Shown here in pieces: positions 14,676-24,218 of a stretch of DNA of 64,000 nt. The notes beneath the pieces are model-generated. The model saw only the letters and a list, made by a program, of their open reading frames with translations, was not told the origin of the DNA and ran no database searches. How positions within the stretch are numbered: position 1 is the first letter of the stretch; every line of letters begins with the position of its first letter. Both the position numbers and the translations under genes were made by a program. The DNA comes from Chlamydiota bacterium (GTDB lineage Bacteria > Chlamydiota > Chlamydiia > Chlamydiales > Parachlamydiaceae): positions 63,106 through 127,105 of the forward strand of contig JABDGQ010000001.1 in NCBI GenBank assembly GCA_013285965.1, written 5' to 3'.

Positions 14676-16391
14676 TTATTCTTTTCCGCCTGGAATCTTT
14701 TGAAATCTGTAACATCTTACAGGACCTATGCTTGGAAGGCTTTCTGTTCGAGTGGATTTGTGGTCAGTTGAAGGCTTCAGGTATCCTTTCTCTACCAAAA
14801 TTTTCGCAGCACGTTTCCAGTCGTGACCCTGACAAAGTTCATTTTTAAAGACCTCTTCCAAAACATAATATTCTGTTCTATCTCCCTCAGTTTTTTTGAA
14901 GCCCGCTCTGTTATAAGTTTTTGTATCGAATTCGCTATACCAATTAGAGAAACGGCTATCTCCATGCATTTCAAAGAAGAGCTGAATTTTAGAAAGGATT
15001 TTCTTTTCTTCTATATTTTGGTCATCTCCTCGATGCTCTAGCCAGTCAGTAAAACATCTGCCAGCACCAGATTTGGCAAAGCCTTTTTCCCATGGAATAA
15101 TCCCAAAATAAATAGCTAACTCTCCACCAGCAGCCACAAGTCCAAAACGACGTCCTACGCGTTTTACTTGTCCTGATGAACCCTTAGGAACATATTCTTG
15201 TACGAAAGTATCTATAGTAGCATCAACAGCTGACTTAACCATTTCATGATTTTCAGAAAGATAGGCGATGTATTCCCGTCCAGCGACTCCATGGCATTCT
15301 CTTGCTGCTTCAGCAATCGCATTAGCAAAACTTGCTCCATCAACATACTGGTGCAAAAACTCGAAAACCCCATAAGGACCTAAATCAGCTGGGATATCAG
15401 CTATTCGTGTTTCTTGACCCGCTTTAGCTTTTTTTCCGTCTTCAAGCATATGCTGAGCAAGACTGATTTCTCCGGTGGACAAAAAGAGGCACCGAAACTT
15501 TGCTTTATCTCTAGCTCCTCCTGTTTTATCGGCTCTCGCCTTTCCTGTGCCATTTCCAAGCATATAGGCAACTTCTCCTGCCTCTTTCGGATTAATTTCT
15601 CCCATTTCGTCTAGAGGCAATAAAAGGTCATTATACATTTTGGCCGTGGCTTCTAGTCCATTAGCTGTTGACCGCCAACGTTGGATGTAATCTTTTCCTC
15701 CAAATAAGGAAGCAGCCACGTAAAGAGAAGTCGTCTTGCCTGTGCTACTTGCTCCGCGAAGATGAAAACCGCCATTTTCTTCATGACAAATGCCTAAAAG
15801 AGGGCCTGCAAATGCTGCACTTAAAGAGAAAATTAAACGTGAATTGCCAATACAGGGAGTAGCAATGCGGGTTTGCCATTCCTTTAGACTTCCTAAAGAA
15901 TGAAAGATGGGTTGTCCAACATGTGACCCCAAAAACAATACTTTTTCTTTTGATTGTTTGCCTATCGGACCTTCAGGTAGTATATAAGATTGACCATGCC
16001 ATCCTGTTCTATCTATAGTTCTTACGCGGTCAATTGGGTCACATGATAAAAGATATCGAGTGAGAAGGTCTTTAGCTCTCCGCTCCTCTCCAATTTTTAA
16101 TCCCATTGATAGCAGGGTTTTTCTTACTTCACTGCCATCGCCAGCAAGTAATTCTTGAGGCATGAGCCATTCATGTAAGTTATTATCCGGGTCATAAAAC
16201 TGCAGTAGTTTGGAGTAATTTTCGTGACGCTCATTGCGCGCATATGCAAGAACGTATAAGGGAGCGCACACAAAAATTCTTTGAATTTCATTTCCCTGTG
16301 AGCTTAGATACCAAACACCTTCCTGGTTTAGCTCAAATCCCACTCCAAGTGGATAATTAATTTCTTTTAATTTTTCCTGTTTTGAAGACAT
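14676..16391 (-). CDS. DUF927-family ATPase (mobile-element helicase/primase-like)
   Basis: 571-aa protein. The central DUF927 domain carries a P-loop (RGASSTGKTTSLYVAASLF, about residues 213-231), a Walker-B-like segment (DLLLPLDEMGEI) and the region SLAQHMLEDGKKAKAGQETR seen in DUF927 proteins. These are encoded by phages, plasmids and chromosome cassettes and are thought to act in element replication; the exact reaction is unproven. A winged-helix-like C-terminal region (WKRAAKILVEKGYLKP) may bind DNA. It is in line with the SpoVG-like gene upstream and the GPKT gene downstream. Confidence 0.82.
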   Translation of the reverse strand: MSSKQEKLKEINYPLGVGFELNQEGVWYLSSQGNEIQRIFVCAPLYVLAYARNERHENYSKLLQFYDPDNNLHEWLMPQELLAGDGSEVRKTLLSMGLKIGEERRAKDLLTRYLLSCDPIDRVRTIDRTGWHGQSYILPEGPIGKQSKEKVLFLGSHVGQPIFHSLGSLKEWQTRIATPCIGNSRLIFSLSAAFAGPLLGICHEENGGFHLRGASSTGKTTSLYVAASLFGGKDYIQRWRSTANGLEATAKMYNDLLLPLDEMGEINPKEAGEVAYMLGNGTGKARADKTGGARDKAKFRCLFLSTGEISLAQHMLEDGKKAKAGQETRIADIPADLGPYGVFEFLHQYVDGASFANAIAEAARECHGVAGREYIAYLSENHEMVKSAVDATIDTFVQEYVPKGSSGQVKRVGRRFGLVAAGGELAIYFGIIPWEKGFAKSGAGRCFTDWLEHRGDDQNIEEKKILSKIQLFFEMHGDSRFSNWYSEFDTKTYNRAGFKKTEGDRTEYYVLEEVFKNELCQGHDWKRAAKILVEKGYLKPSTDHKSTRTESLPSIGPVRCYRFQKIPGGKE

Positions 16392-16426
16392 AAACTCTTA
16401 CCTTTTTGTTACTTTTTTCTTAATAT

Positions 16427-16690
16427 TCATAGACCCATTAGTTCTTCTGCTTTGCTGCAAATAGCTTGCTCCATCTCTTTGCTGAAACTCGGTTCTGTGG
16501 GATGGAAAATCGTTTGATTCTGGTCACCTACTTTTTTAGTAGGGTAAGTGATTCTATAACCAATGCCATCACGTCTTTTGTGGACGCCGATTGAGCTAAT
16601 GTAGAATTGGTTATTAATCTCCACGCACGCAAATGCCATCAAGCCGTTGTTTGGCTTGATTGGAAGAAGCTCCACTTTGATTGTGTTCAT
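16427..16690 (-). CDS. SpoVG-domain DNA-binding protein
   Basis: 87-aa protein matching the SpoVG family fold: IKVELLPIKPNNGLMAFACV, then FYISSIGVHKRRDGIGYRIT and TIFHPTEPSFSKEMEQAI. SpoVG proteins bind DNA/RNA and regulate transcription. ATG 16690 fits the family N-terminus; a TTG at 16717 is an alternative. It overlaps the preceding small frame by 77 bp in another frame and lies 35 bp upstream of the DUF927 gene. Confidence 0.75.
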   Translation of the reverse strand: MNTIKVELLPIKPNNGLMAFACVEINNQFYISSIGVHKRRDGIGYRITYPTKKVGDQNQTIFHPTEPSFSKEMEQAICSKAEELMGL

Positions 16691-16814
16691 AAAGTTCCGG
16701 GTTGTTACGTTTATCAATTGTCATCAACAATTCAAAAAATCGAGCTAATCGCTGAGAGTCATTCAACGAAAGAACAGATTGAGTGGATTGACTTGATGAT
16801 TTTTTGCTTTTCAT
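16614..16814 (-). CDS. Small hypothetical protein upstream of SpoVG-like gene
   Basis: 66-aa frame from ATG 16814 (MKSKKSSSQSTQSV..., with LNDSQRLARFFELLMTIDKR). The first 44 residues have a credible helical composition, while the last 25 are read in the frame overlapping SpoVG and look random, so this may be a gene whose original end was lost. A TATAAT lies 9 bp before the ATG. No family recognised. Confidence 0.4.
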   Translation of the reverse strand: MKSKKSSSQSTQSVLSLNDSQRLARFFELLMTIDKRNNPELYEHNQSGASSNQAKQRLDGICVRGD

Positions 16815-16991
16815 ACCCCGAATTATATCACATTTACCGCCTGTTTTCGGGCTATTGGGAGCATTCCCATGGCTCTCTAGGAAAGGTTTTTGACCGAGTG
16901 GTATAAAAAATGGAATTTGAGGCAAAAAATGCTTTTTCTTCGGTAAATGAGCTGATATGCTCTGCGACAAAGAAGTAGTAAAAAGGTAATC

Positions 16992-18293
16992 ATGACTCGA
17001 ACTCAGGTCTTAAAATCCAGTATTAAACTTCCCAAAAGCTTTGAACCTATACAAAGCCTTGTTGAGTCTGCTTACAAGCAAAAAGACGAATCTGAGTTCT
17101 TTAAGCTATTATGTGAAAGTATCATGTCTTTATTGCAAACGTATCCTCTTCTAGGCACATTGAGAGCTAAATGGCAAGAGGAAGAGAGGGCATTCGAAAA
17201 TGAGCTTCGCTCGACTGAGGATTTAGCTAAAAGGCAAGTAAGGAAAACGTATGCATTTTTCTTGGAATTGCTCAAAAATGAAGATATTGGGTCCATTTCT
17301 GGCTTTCAGGATGAACTAAAGCGAGCTGATGACCTTCTAGAAAACCGTGAAATCCATCATGACGGTAGAGAATATGAAAAAGCTTATGATGTTCTTTGCA
17401 AGCTTTGCTCTATTCTTTTAAAACATGGAAAATCAGAGAGCATAACTGGTTTAGTCACAATTGAATCAAGAGAGCAATATGTTTTAAGCAGTGGCTCATA
17501 TCAGCCAAAATCAGTTCCATTCATTTCAGGTTTTTGTTTTGGAGCTGCTGTTCGTAAAATGCAAGCAATGTTAGCTTCCTGGAATCAAAATAATTCGCCT
17601 GACTGGATGATTTGGAAACGTCTTTGTAATGCTACATGGGCATGGAATGCTTCCATGGATATTTTTGAGGATAAAGAACTTAATTTCTCTACTCCTATTC
17701 TGCGAAAAAGGTCGAATCGTGCAAGAGGTATAAGCATCGATATTAAAAAAATGCATGCTTTAAAAAATGAAAAGATTCAAAATCCTAATCCAGACCGCTA
17801 TTTTAGCAAAGATAGATTTCAGCTGTTTCTAAAAACAATCATAGAACGAATAGCTGCTGAATTAGCTCAAAAGCACGCTGAAGTTTATGACAACGATGAG
17901 ATTGATGTTCATGCTATGGAATTAGAGAAGACTGGTAACGAATTGTGGATTAAAATTGAATGGAAAGAGGGACTACCTATCGAACAATTTTGCTTAAAAT
18001 CCAACATCCAAACTGGGAAGATAACAGACCAATTTATTGATATATTAATGAAAGCTGCTCCTAATTCCACCTTTGCTGTACCTGACCGTTCTCCAGCTGA
18101 CCTCATTCAACGTTGTCATTTAAGAGATGCTGGGCTTAAAGAATTATTTTTTGGAGAATGCACAAAAAAACATCTTACTTTCAAAGGAATCAGGATTGAA
18201 AAACAATCTATAAAGAATGAAAAGCTTGCTGAGCTGCTAATCTATCTTCAAAAATGTCATGCAGCTTCTGGGTCTCCAATTCGGTTTAATTGA
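16992..18293 (+). CDS. Hypothetical protein, 433 aa
   Basis: Unrecognised. Mostly alpha-helical and charged, no signal peptide or membrane segment, with an early acidic helical region (about 60-150) and a middle part with FISGFCFGAAVRKMQAMLAS. A short RBS (AAGG) precedes ATG 16992. It is transcribed away from element A and sits between the two integrated elements, so it may be cargo of either one. Confidence 0.7.
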   Translation: MTRTQVLKSSIKLPKSFEPIQSLVESAYKQKDESEFFKLLCESIMSLLQTYPLLGTLRAKWQEEERAFENELRSTEDLAKRQVRKTYAFFLELLKNEDIGSISGFQDELKRADDLLENREIHHDGREYEKAYDVLCKLCSILLKHGKSESITGLVTIESREQYVLSSGSYQPKSVPFISGFCFGAAVRKMQAMLASWNQNNSPDWMIWKRLCNATWAWNASMDIFEDKELNFSTPILRKRSNRARGISIDIKKMHALKNEKIQNPNPDRYFSKDRFQLFLKTIIERIAAELAQKHAEVYDNDEIDVHAMELEKTGNELWIKIEWKEGLPIEQFCLKSNIQTGKITDQFIDILMKAAPNSTFAVPDRSPADLIQRCHLRDAGLKELFFGECTKKHLTFKGIRIEKQSIKNEKLAELLIYLQKCHAASGSPIRFN

Positions 18294-18398
18294 GAATACA
18301 GGACTAAACATTTAAGTAGATTTTTTCAAAAATTTTTGGTAACCTCGCATCTCTTTATAATGTATGAACAAAGCAGGCTTTTATACTTTTGGGACGAT

Positions 18399-19046
18399 AT
18401 GAACAAGAAAAATTTATTGATTTGGAGAATAATTTTAGGAGTAGGACTAATGTCTTTTTGTAATCATAGCCATGCAGAAAACGTACAAATTGTTACTATA
18501 GATAGCCCCTTAAGCCATATCTTAAAAACCAAAACAGAAGATATCCAAATTGATGAATTAACCTTAGCTCAAGAAATTCTTGACAAGTTATTTCTAGCTC
18601 TCAAACCTTATTTGCCCGCCGCAGGATTAGCGGCTCCTCAGATTGGCATAAGTAAATCTATATTTATATTTAGTTTTGACCGCAATCCAAATAATCTTGA
18701 AGGAGTAATTAACCCATCTTTCATTCCGATAGGAGATACAAAAATAGAAGGATGGGAAGGGTGTTTTTCAGTCATGTTAAGTAATGGGATGTGGAAGCTG
18801 GCAAAAATTCCTCGTTATGAAAAAATTCAAGTTAAATATTTAAATATAAAAGGTGAAAAAGTAGAAAAATTCCTTGAAGGATTTGCAGCGAAAGTATTTC
18901 AACATGAATATGACCATTTACAGGGAATTGAAAATATTGACCGAGAAGATGCTATTGTGTTGGATTTTACTACTCAAGAAGAAATGCTAAGCTTTATGCA
19001 GGAGGTTAAAAAAGAAGATTCTGTTCATTATAAAAAACCAAATTAA
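18399..19046 (+). CDS. def: Peptide deformylase-family protein with predicted signal peptide
   Basis: 215-aa member of the peptide deformylase fold. All three metal/active-site motifs are recognisable: AAGLAAPQIGI (motif 1), EGCFS (motif 2, normally EGCLS) and QHEYDHLQGI (motif 3, HExxH). Unlike ordinary Def it has an N-terminal hydrophobic segment after a Lys pair (MNKKNLLIWRIILGVGLMSF, then CNHSHA), which looks like an export signal. ATG 18399 is chosen because the 21 codons before it do not look like the family. It is probably a second, horizontally acquired deformylase of unclear substrate. Confidence 0.82.
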   Translation: MNKKNLLIWRIILGVGLMSFCNHSHAENVQIVTIDSPLSHILKTKTEDIQIDELTLAQEILDKLFLALKPYLPAAGLAAPQIGISKSIFIFSFDRNPNNLEGVINPSFIPIGDTKIEGWEGCFSVMLSNGMWKLAKIPRYEKIQVKYLNIKGEKVEKFLEGFAAKVFQHEYDHLQGIENIDREDAIVLDFTTQEEMLSFMQEVKKEDSVHYKKPN

Positions 19047-19301
19047 TATCACATAAAAATTAACTTAATTGAATGGGATTATTTTTTTTGCGATTATTTT
19101 CCAATCCAAAGTTCTGAATCCGTCCAACCGCCCCCACTTTTTATCCAGTGCCCACAAGCGCCTACAAGCACGATTCAGCTTGATTCAATAATATTGTTTA
19201 AGCTAAATAGAAATGCTTGCGGTGCAAATTCGGTGCAGTAAAGAACAATCTTAACAAGCACTATCCAGCCGCTCGAACCATAAACACTATGAGGTTTGAG
19301 T
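19047..19301. other. Non-coding gap upstream of tyrosine integrase with possible arm/attachment sites
   Basis: No gene seen. At 19218-19238 there is TGCGGTGCA-N5-GGTGCAG, two direct GGTGCA units; the same layout occurs at 27349-27369, after the island genes. The position next to an integrase gene suggests an attachment region, but no longer repeat was found by eye. Confidence 0.35.
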
Positions 19302-20375
19302 ATGGCATCTATTTATAGACGTAAAGACAGAGAAGGTAAACCCTGCGGATGGAGAGCTGTCGTTCGCATCAAGGGTCACCCTTCCGTTTGCAATCAATTC
19401 GAAAGAAAGCAAGAGGCTGAAGATTGGGCTCTTTCGGTTGAGCGACAGATCAAGCAAGGACAATTTAAATTCGAAAGGCATAAAGTTCAACGCACATTTT
19501 CTGAACTGGTTGATCACTTTGTGCAAAGCGGTGCATTGGAACATCACCGCTCAGCCAAAGATACTGTTCGACATCTTGAGTATTGGAAAAGTCGTATCGG
19601 GGATTATGCCCTTGTTCACTTAACTCCTGAACGTTTGGGTAAGGAAAGACAATTCCTTATTGATACCCCGACACATAAAAGCACTAAGCGATCATCTGCT
19701 ACAGTCAATCGCTACATTGCTTCGCTATCAGCCGCATTGACTTATGCCTGTCGTCAATTACGTTGGATCGATGATAACCCCTGTTTCAATCTAATCAAGC
19801 TTAAAGAAGCTCCTGGAAGAGATCGAGTGCTGAATGAAGATGAGACTGTCAGGCTTCTTGAAGTCTGCCGTAAAAGTCGATGTGATTATCTTTATTGCAT
19901 CGTACTCATGGCCTTCACTACAGGCATGAGACAAGGTGAAATTTTAGGTCTTACATGGAATCAGGTCGATTTTGAAAATCAAATGGCGCACCTCAAAGAA
20001 ACGAAAAATGGAACGCCTAGAAGTGTTCATTTAATTGACGCAGTCGTCCAAGAATTGAAGGTGTTAGTCGAAAATCGCAATCCCGCTAAATCATTCGTAT
20101 TTGCAAGTAAAACGGCTTTTGGAGCGCTAGACATCAACAAGCCCTGGAAAGAGGCTCTTAAGCTGGCTAATATTGAAAATTTCGTCTTCCACAGCATTCG
20201 TCATCATTTTGCTACTCTTGCAGCTCGATCAGGGGCAAGTAATCTTCAACTTAAGGCAGCATTAGGTCACAAGACATTGCAAATGCTCGAGCGCTATACC
20301 CATTTAGATGTCCAAACAACCCGTCTTTTAAGTCAGCAAGTCTCCCAAAAAATTTTAGGTGAAAAAAATGAGTAA
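19302..20375 (+). CDS. Tyrosine recombinase/integrase (element B)
   Basis: 357-aa phage-type integrase. An arm-binding-like N-terminus (MASIYRRKDREGKPCGWRA) and a SAM-like core-binding domain (about 60-150) precede the catalytic domain with AFTTGMRQGEILGLTW (first Arg), HSIRHHFATLAARSG (H-x-x-R) and LGHKTLQMLERYTHL (His and nucleophile Tyr). All catalytic residues are present, so it is probably active. ATG 19302 has GAGG upstream; TTG 19296 is the alternative. It overlaps the next gene by 8 bp. Confidence 0.92.
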   Translation: MASIYRRKDREGKPCGWRAVVRIKGHPSVCNQFERKQEAEDWALSVERQIKQGQFKFERHKVQRTFSELVDHFVQSGALEHHRSAKDTVRHLEYWKSRIGDYALVHLTPERLGKERQFLIDTPTHKSTKRSSATVNRYIASLSAALTYACRQLRWIDDNPCFNLIKLKEAPGRDRVLNEDETVRLLEVCRKSRCDYLYCIVLMAFTTGMRQGEILGLTWNQVDFENQMAHLKETKNGTPRSVHLIDAVVQELKVLVENRNPAKSFVFASKTAFGALDINKPWKEALKLANIENFVFHSIRHHFATLAARSGASNLQLKAALGHKTLQMLERYTHLDVQTTRLLSQQVSQKILGEKNE

Positions 20376-21387
20376 AGAATTAGAGGAAGCAAAAAGCATG
20401 CTAAATGACCTTGAAAATGATCTAAAAGAATTGGAAGCCTTTTATAATCAAGTTAGAATTGACAATCCCTGTTTTTCCCCAGTTTCAAATCAAGAATGGG
20501 AGAGAAAGAAAGCCTATTGTTGGATACATGGGGCTACTGAATTACATGAAACCAATGAGTTAGAACGATGGTTATTCGACCATCCTCCACTTTCGGATTT
20601 TGCCAAAGAAAACGCAACTGAATGTGTTAGATGTTGGCGTGAATGGCTAGAAATGAAAGATGCCTATTATGAACCTTTTGAAGCTTTTGAATTTGAAAAA
20701 CCTCTTGAAGAAGAAACCTTAAGGGAATTTCTGATCAGGATGGCTAGAAAAGTTCAAGAAGAAGGAAAAGGAGCACGCTTAGAATGGCGTGCTCTTAAAA
20801 GCTTTTTGTCCTATTTGCGTAAGATGCCTCAAGAATGGATTGCGTTTATTGAGCAAATTTTCCCGCAAAAAATGGGATTTTCAGGCGATCAAATCATTAG
20901 AAAAATTTCCCCTGAAGTATATCCTATCCCTTATGAAATTGCCGCTCGCATTCTTTTAGAATTAGCCCGACAGTGTCGGTTTAGTCGAACTAATGCTCAA
21001 CTAGCTGCGGCAGAAAGTTTAGGACTTTGTTGGATATGCTTAAGCGCCTCTCGTCTTCGCTTGCCTATCCATTTGGAGTCAATTCAACCTATCGAAACCA
21101 AAGCGATTCAATTGGATAATGATTTTCCCCTGCTTAAAGTACCAACATTGTTTGGTGATCGAACAGTTCGAATATCAACACGGGTTGCTGAATATCTCGA
21201 TCGCCTTTCCCGTATTCCATCAAAAAAGTCTAGAACAACTATTTTACAAAGCCCAGTCCGTACGCTAGCTCGAACTTTGGATAGAGCTTTAGCGAATCTT
21301 GAGTTAGAATCTTTGGGCAATATTACATATGTGACTTTCCTTAGCTATCCGCACCATTTTGGCAATCATCGATACCAACCTAAATAA
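20368..21387 (+). CDS. Integrase-coupled hypothetical protein
   Basis: 339-aa protein. A predicted coiled coil at the N-terminus (SKELEEAKSMLNDLENDLKE) is followed by a basic alpha-helical C-terminal half (about 190-339, with SASRLRLPIHLESIQPI and RTLARTLDRALANLELESLG). The C-terminal half loosely recalls the tyrosine-recombinase fold, but no catalytic Arg/His/Tyr set can be lined up, so this is only a suggestion. The 8-bp overlap with the integrase gene argues for a partner role in recombination. Confidence 0.65.
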   Translation: MSKELEEAKSMLNDLENDLKELEAFYNQVRIDNPCFSPVSNQEWERKKAYCWIHGATELHETNELERWLFDHPPLSDFAKENATECVRCWREWLEMKDAYYEPFEAFEFEKPLEEETLREFLIRMARKVQEEGKGARLEWRALKSFLSYLRKMPQEWIAFIEQIFPQKMGFSGDQIIRKISPEVYPIPYEIAARILLELARQCRFSRTNAQLAAAESLGLCWICLSASRLRLPIHLESIQPIETKAIQLDNDFPLLKVPTLFGDRTVRISTRVAEYLDRLSRIPSKKSRTTILQSPVRTLARTLDRALANLELESLGNITYVTFLSYPHHFGNHRYQPK

Positions 21388-21504
21388 CTGATAAACAAAC
21401 AGTTATCGATTAAGAAAAAAGTGTCCACCACCGTGCCGACATGATTCAGGAGTAATAAATTACAATAAGCGCAAACCCTTTTTAAACAACAGGAGGAGGC
21501 GTTT

Positions 21505-21708
21505 ATGAGTGATTATCAATACTTATCAATCAAACAAATAACTGACAGATATCCATTCACGGCTGGGCAAGTTAGGCATTTTCTTACTATGCGGCATCGT
21601 AATGGCTTGGAAGGTGCGATTCGCAAAATAGGAAAACGGGTTTACATCCGTTTAGACCTTTTTCAAAGTTGGATTGAATCTCAAGGTTCAAAAGGAGGTG
21701 TATCATGA
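21505..21708 (+). CDS. HTH/excisionase-like DNA-binding protein
   Basis: 67-aa protein with a MerR/AlpA-type helix-turn-helix: YLSIKQITDRYPFTAGQVRHFL, then AIRKIGKRVYIRLDLFQSWI, the usual 'key strand plus wing' of excisionase-like proteins. A strong RBS (AGGAGG) precedes it. It likely acts as recombination directionality factor or regulator for element B. The stop overlaps the next ATG (ATGA). Confidence 0.78.
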   Translation: MSDYQYLSIKQITDRYPFTAGQVRHFLTMRHRNGLEGAIRKIGKRVYIRLDLFQSWIESQGSKGGVS

Positions 21709-22013
21709 AACGATACCCTCGCTTTGACATAAGCGAAATGAAGCGGCAGATTCGCCCTTATGACTTTTATCTCAAAGAACAAGGCTTAAATCGATTTGCT
21801 CACCGTTCTCGTCAATGGGCTACGGCAGGTCTGTGTCCCTTTCATGAAGATAGTTCGGCTGGATCATTTAAAATCCATGAGGAATCAGGAGCTTATATCT
21901 GCTTTTCCTGTGGAGCTAAGGGCGGAGACATTATCGATTTTTTACAAAAAAAATATCACCTCTCATTTAAAGAAGCCATCGCAAAACTTAAAGATGAATG
22001 GAGGATTGTATGA
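21705..22013 (+). CDS. CHC2 zinc-finger (DnaG-type primase N-terminal) protein
   Basis: 102-aa protein consisting of a primase zinc-binding domain: ligands in LCPFHEDSSAGSF and YICFSCGAKGGDIIDFLQ. The rest of a primase (Toprim and helicase-like parts) is in the next gene, which overlaps by 4 bp (ATGA), so the two form a split primase of element B. Confidence 0.85.
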   Translation: MKRYPRFDISEMKRQIRPYDFYLKEQGLNRFAHRSRQWATAGLCPFHEDSSAGSFKIHEESGAYICFSCGAKGGDIIDFLQKKYHLSFKEAIAKLKDEWRIV

Positions 22014-24167
22014 ACTTACCTCCTATCGTCAAAAGAGAGCACTTAACCTTCCATTGGTATTACAGAAATGAAAGGGATGACATTACCGCATTAGTTGCAA
22101 GGTATGACAACCCTATTCAATCCAAGCAAAAGAAATGGTTTCATCAGTATTACATCGATAAAAATAGAAATTGGGTAGAAGGAGCTGTCACTCCTTCGCC
22201 CCTATTTGGAATTGATACGCTTCCTAAAAATGATTCTGATCAAATGGTCTATATTTTTGAAGGAGAAAAATGTACACAGGCTGCGCATCATTTAAATTTA
22301 CCTGCACTTACTTCAATGATGGGGTCTAATCAATCCCATCTTGCAGATTGGGCTGTATTAGCTCGTTATCGGCATCTCAAAGGTTTTGTTTTGATTCCTG
22401 ATAATGATGCTGCAGGAAAGAAATACATTAGGTCTATTTACGATGAAATCCAAAAGGCATGTCCCCATACCAGTATTTGGGTCTTAACTCTTCCTAATCA
22501 AGAAAAAGGAGCTGACTTCGTTGATTGGATTCAATCTAATCCTTATTGTCCTCCAGAATGGAAGGGATTCGGCCCAATTGATGATCCAAATTGCCAATAT
22601 CTAAAACAAGCTTTTGAATCCTATGTTAAAGAAAATTATACTTTGGCAAATGAGTATTTTTCCGATTCCGATGAAAATAATTTAACATTTGAAAATGATC
22701 CAGAACCACTTGAGGCAGATTTAAACAAAGTTTTGCCATGTCCTATTGAGACATTCCCCTATCAAGTTAAAGGCTGGATTCAAGCTTTGACCAATCAGAT
22801 GCAGATTTCCCCAGATTATATTGCAGCGGCGTTGATTGTTCATATTGGGAGCTTGATTGGAAGAAAACGAGGTCTTGAGCTTAGACCTAGAACGAATTGG
22901 ATTGAATTCCCCAATTTATGGGGAATGCTTATTGGCAGACCCTCTTCTATGAAAAGTGTTGCCTTACAATCAGTCATCAAACCTCTTATAGCTTTAGGAG
23001 ATCAAGCAAGATCCAAATATAAGCAGGATATGAAACGCTTTGAAATTGAATTGGAAGCCTGGGAAATGCAGAAAAAAGCACATCAGGAAAAATACAAGAA
23101 TTCTTTCAAAGAGTCCAAGTTAAAAGAATTTTCTACTACCGAATATAACCCGACCGATCCTCCAGAAAAACCTAAGCAGAAACGATATAAATCTGATGAT
23201 CCGACAGTTGAAAAATTGGGGGTTATATTGGCAGAAAATCCTCAAGGCATCTTACTTTATCGAGATGAGCTTGCTGGATGGCTAAATAGTTTTCAAAAAA
23301 AGGGAAGAAAATGACTGACCATTTTTTCTAGAAGGATGGAGCGCTAAACAGGGTTTTGAGATTGATCGAATAGGGCGGGAAGCTCCTCACATTGAAGCGG
23401 TCTGTATTTCGATTTTAGGAGGCATACAACCAGGTCCAATTTCGCAACATGTTCATTCTGCCATTAATGGCGGAATGGGTGATGATGGACTCATTCAACG
23501 TTTCCAAATCACGGTATGGCCAGATAGCAAACCCGTTTGGGAACTTGTTGAAAATATTGATCTAGGGATTTGGGAGCCATGGATTTATCAGATTTTCAAT
23601 AATTTGGATCAAATGCAATTCCATAGCGGACAACCGATTATTTTGTCATTTAATAGAGAAGCTCAAGCTTTGTTTGATCAATGGCAAAAAGAACTGGAAA
23701 ATAGACTACGCAAGGGAAACTTGCCTCCGCATATGGAAGCCCATCTTGGTAAGTACAAAAAGCTACTACCTGCCCTATGCTTGATATTTGAACATATGCA
23801 ATCGGCTTTAGATAACGAATATCCACAGCATATCACACCTCAATGCGTACAAAAGGCAATCATTTGGTTAAAATATTTCGGAAGCCATGCAGAGCGTATT
23901 TATGGAAGCTCTGCTCATGCAATTCCTCAAGCTGCCACTAATCTTATTCGTCGCATTCAACAGAAAGAAGTCAAGATCCCATTCACAGCTAGAGATGTTT
24001 ATCATGGCCGTCATTGGGCTGGGCTATCAAATGCCGATGAAGTGGAAGAGGTTTTAGAATATCTAATCGAAAAGAACTGCATAAAATGTTCTACCCTACA
24101 GACGTCTGGTAGGCCAACCAAGAAATATTGGGTGCATCCCAAAATTTTGGAACAAAATGATCAATAA
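22010..24167 (+). pseudogene. Toprim-DUF3987 primase/helicase, broken by frameshift and TGA
   Basis: One ancestral protein of about 718 aa read in two frames. Part 1 (22010-23314) has a Toprim domain (YIFEGEKCTQAAHHLNLPAL, IPDNDAAGKKYI) and the start of DUF3987 with GRPSSMKSVALQSVI (P-loop position) and LLYRDELAGWLNSFQKKGR. The frame then shifts by one base near 23306. The continuing frame meets TGA at 23316-23318, where related proteins would have a sense codon, before PFFLEGWSAKQGFEIDRIGR and the rest (to 24167, with IQRFQITVWPDS). Two separate lesions make it a real pseudogene rather than a sequencing slip. Confidence 0.85.
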
Positions 24168-24168
24168 A

Positions 24169-24218
24169 CAAAAGTTCAAAAGGTCCAAAAGGGTGCTTAT
24201 GAACCTTTTGAACTTTTG
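24169..24218 (+). terminator. Large hairpin between DUF3987 and GPKT genes
   Basis: Perfect 16-bp arms CAAAAGTTCAAAAGGT (24169-24184) and ACCTTTTGAACTTTTG (24203-24218) around an 18-nt loop, directly after the stop codon of the upstream gene and 14 bp before the GPKT start. It lacks a GC-rich stem and U-tail, so a regulatory or protein-binding role is as likely as termination. Confidence 0.55.

Noticed and set aside
16607-16906. 99-aa plus-strand ORF opposite the SpoVG-like gene
   Set aside because: No RBS, and it overlaps a recognisable protein family on the other strand.
23316-23318. TGA as a selenocysteine or recoded codon in the primase
   Set aside because: A frameshift lies just before it and no hairpin or family cysteine supports recoding.
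23475-24167. Separate DUF3987-related gene starting at ATG 23475
   Set aside because: Sequence between 23318 and 23475 continues the same protein in frame without a start, and the upstream half is the natural N-terminus, so it is one broken gene.
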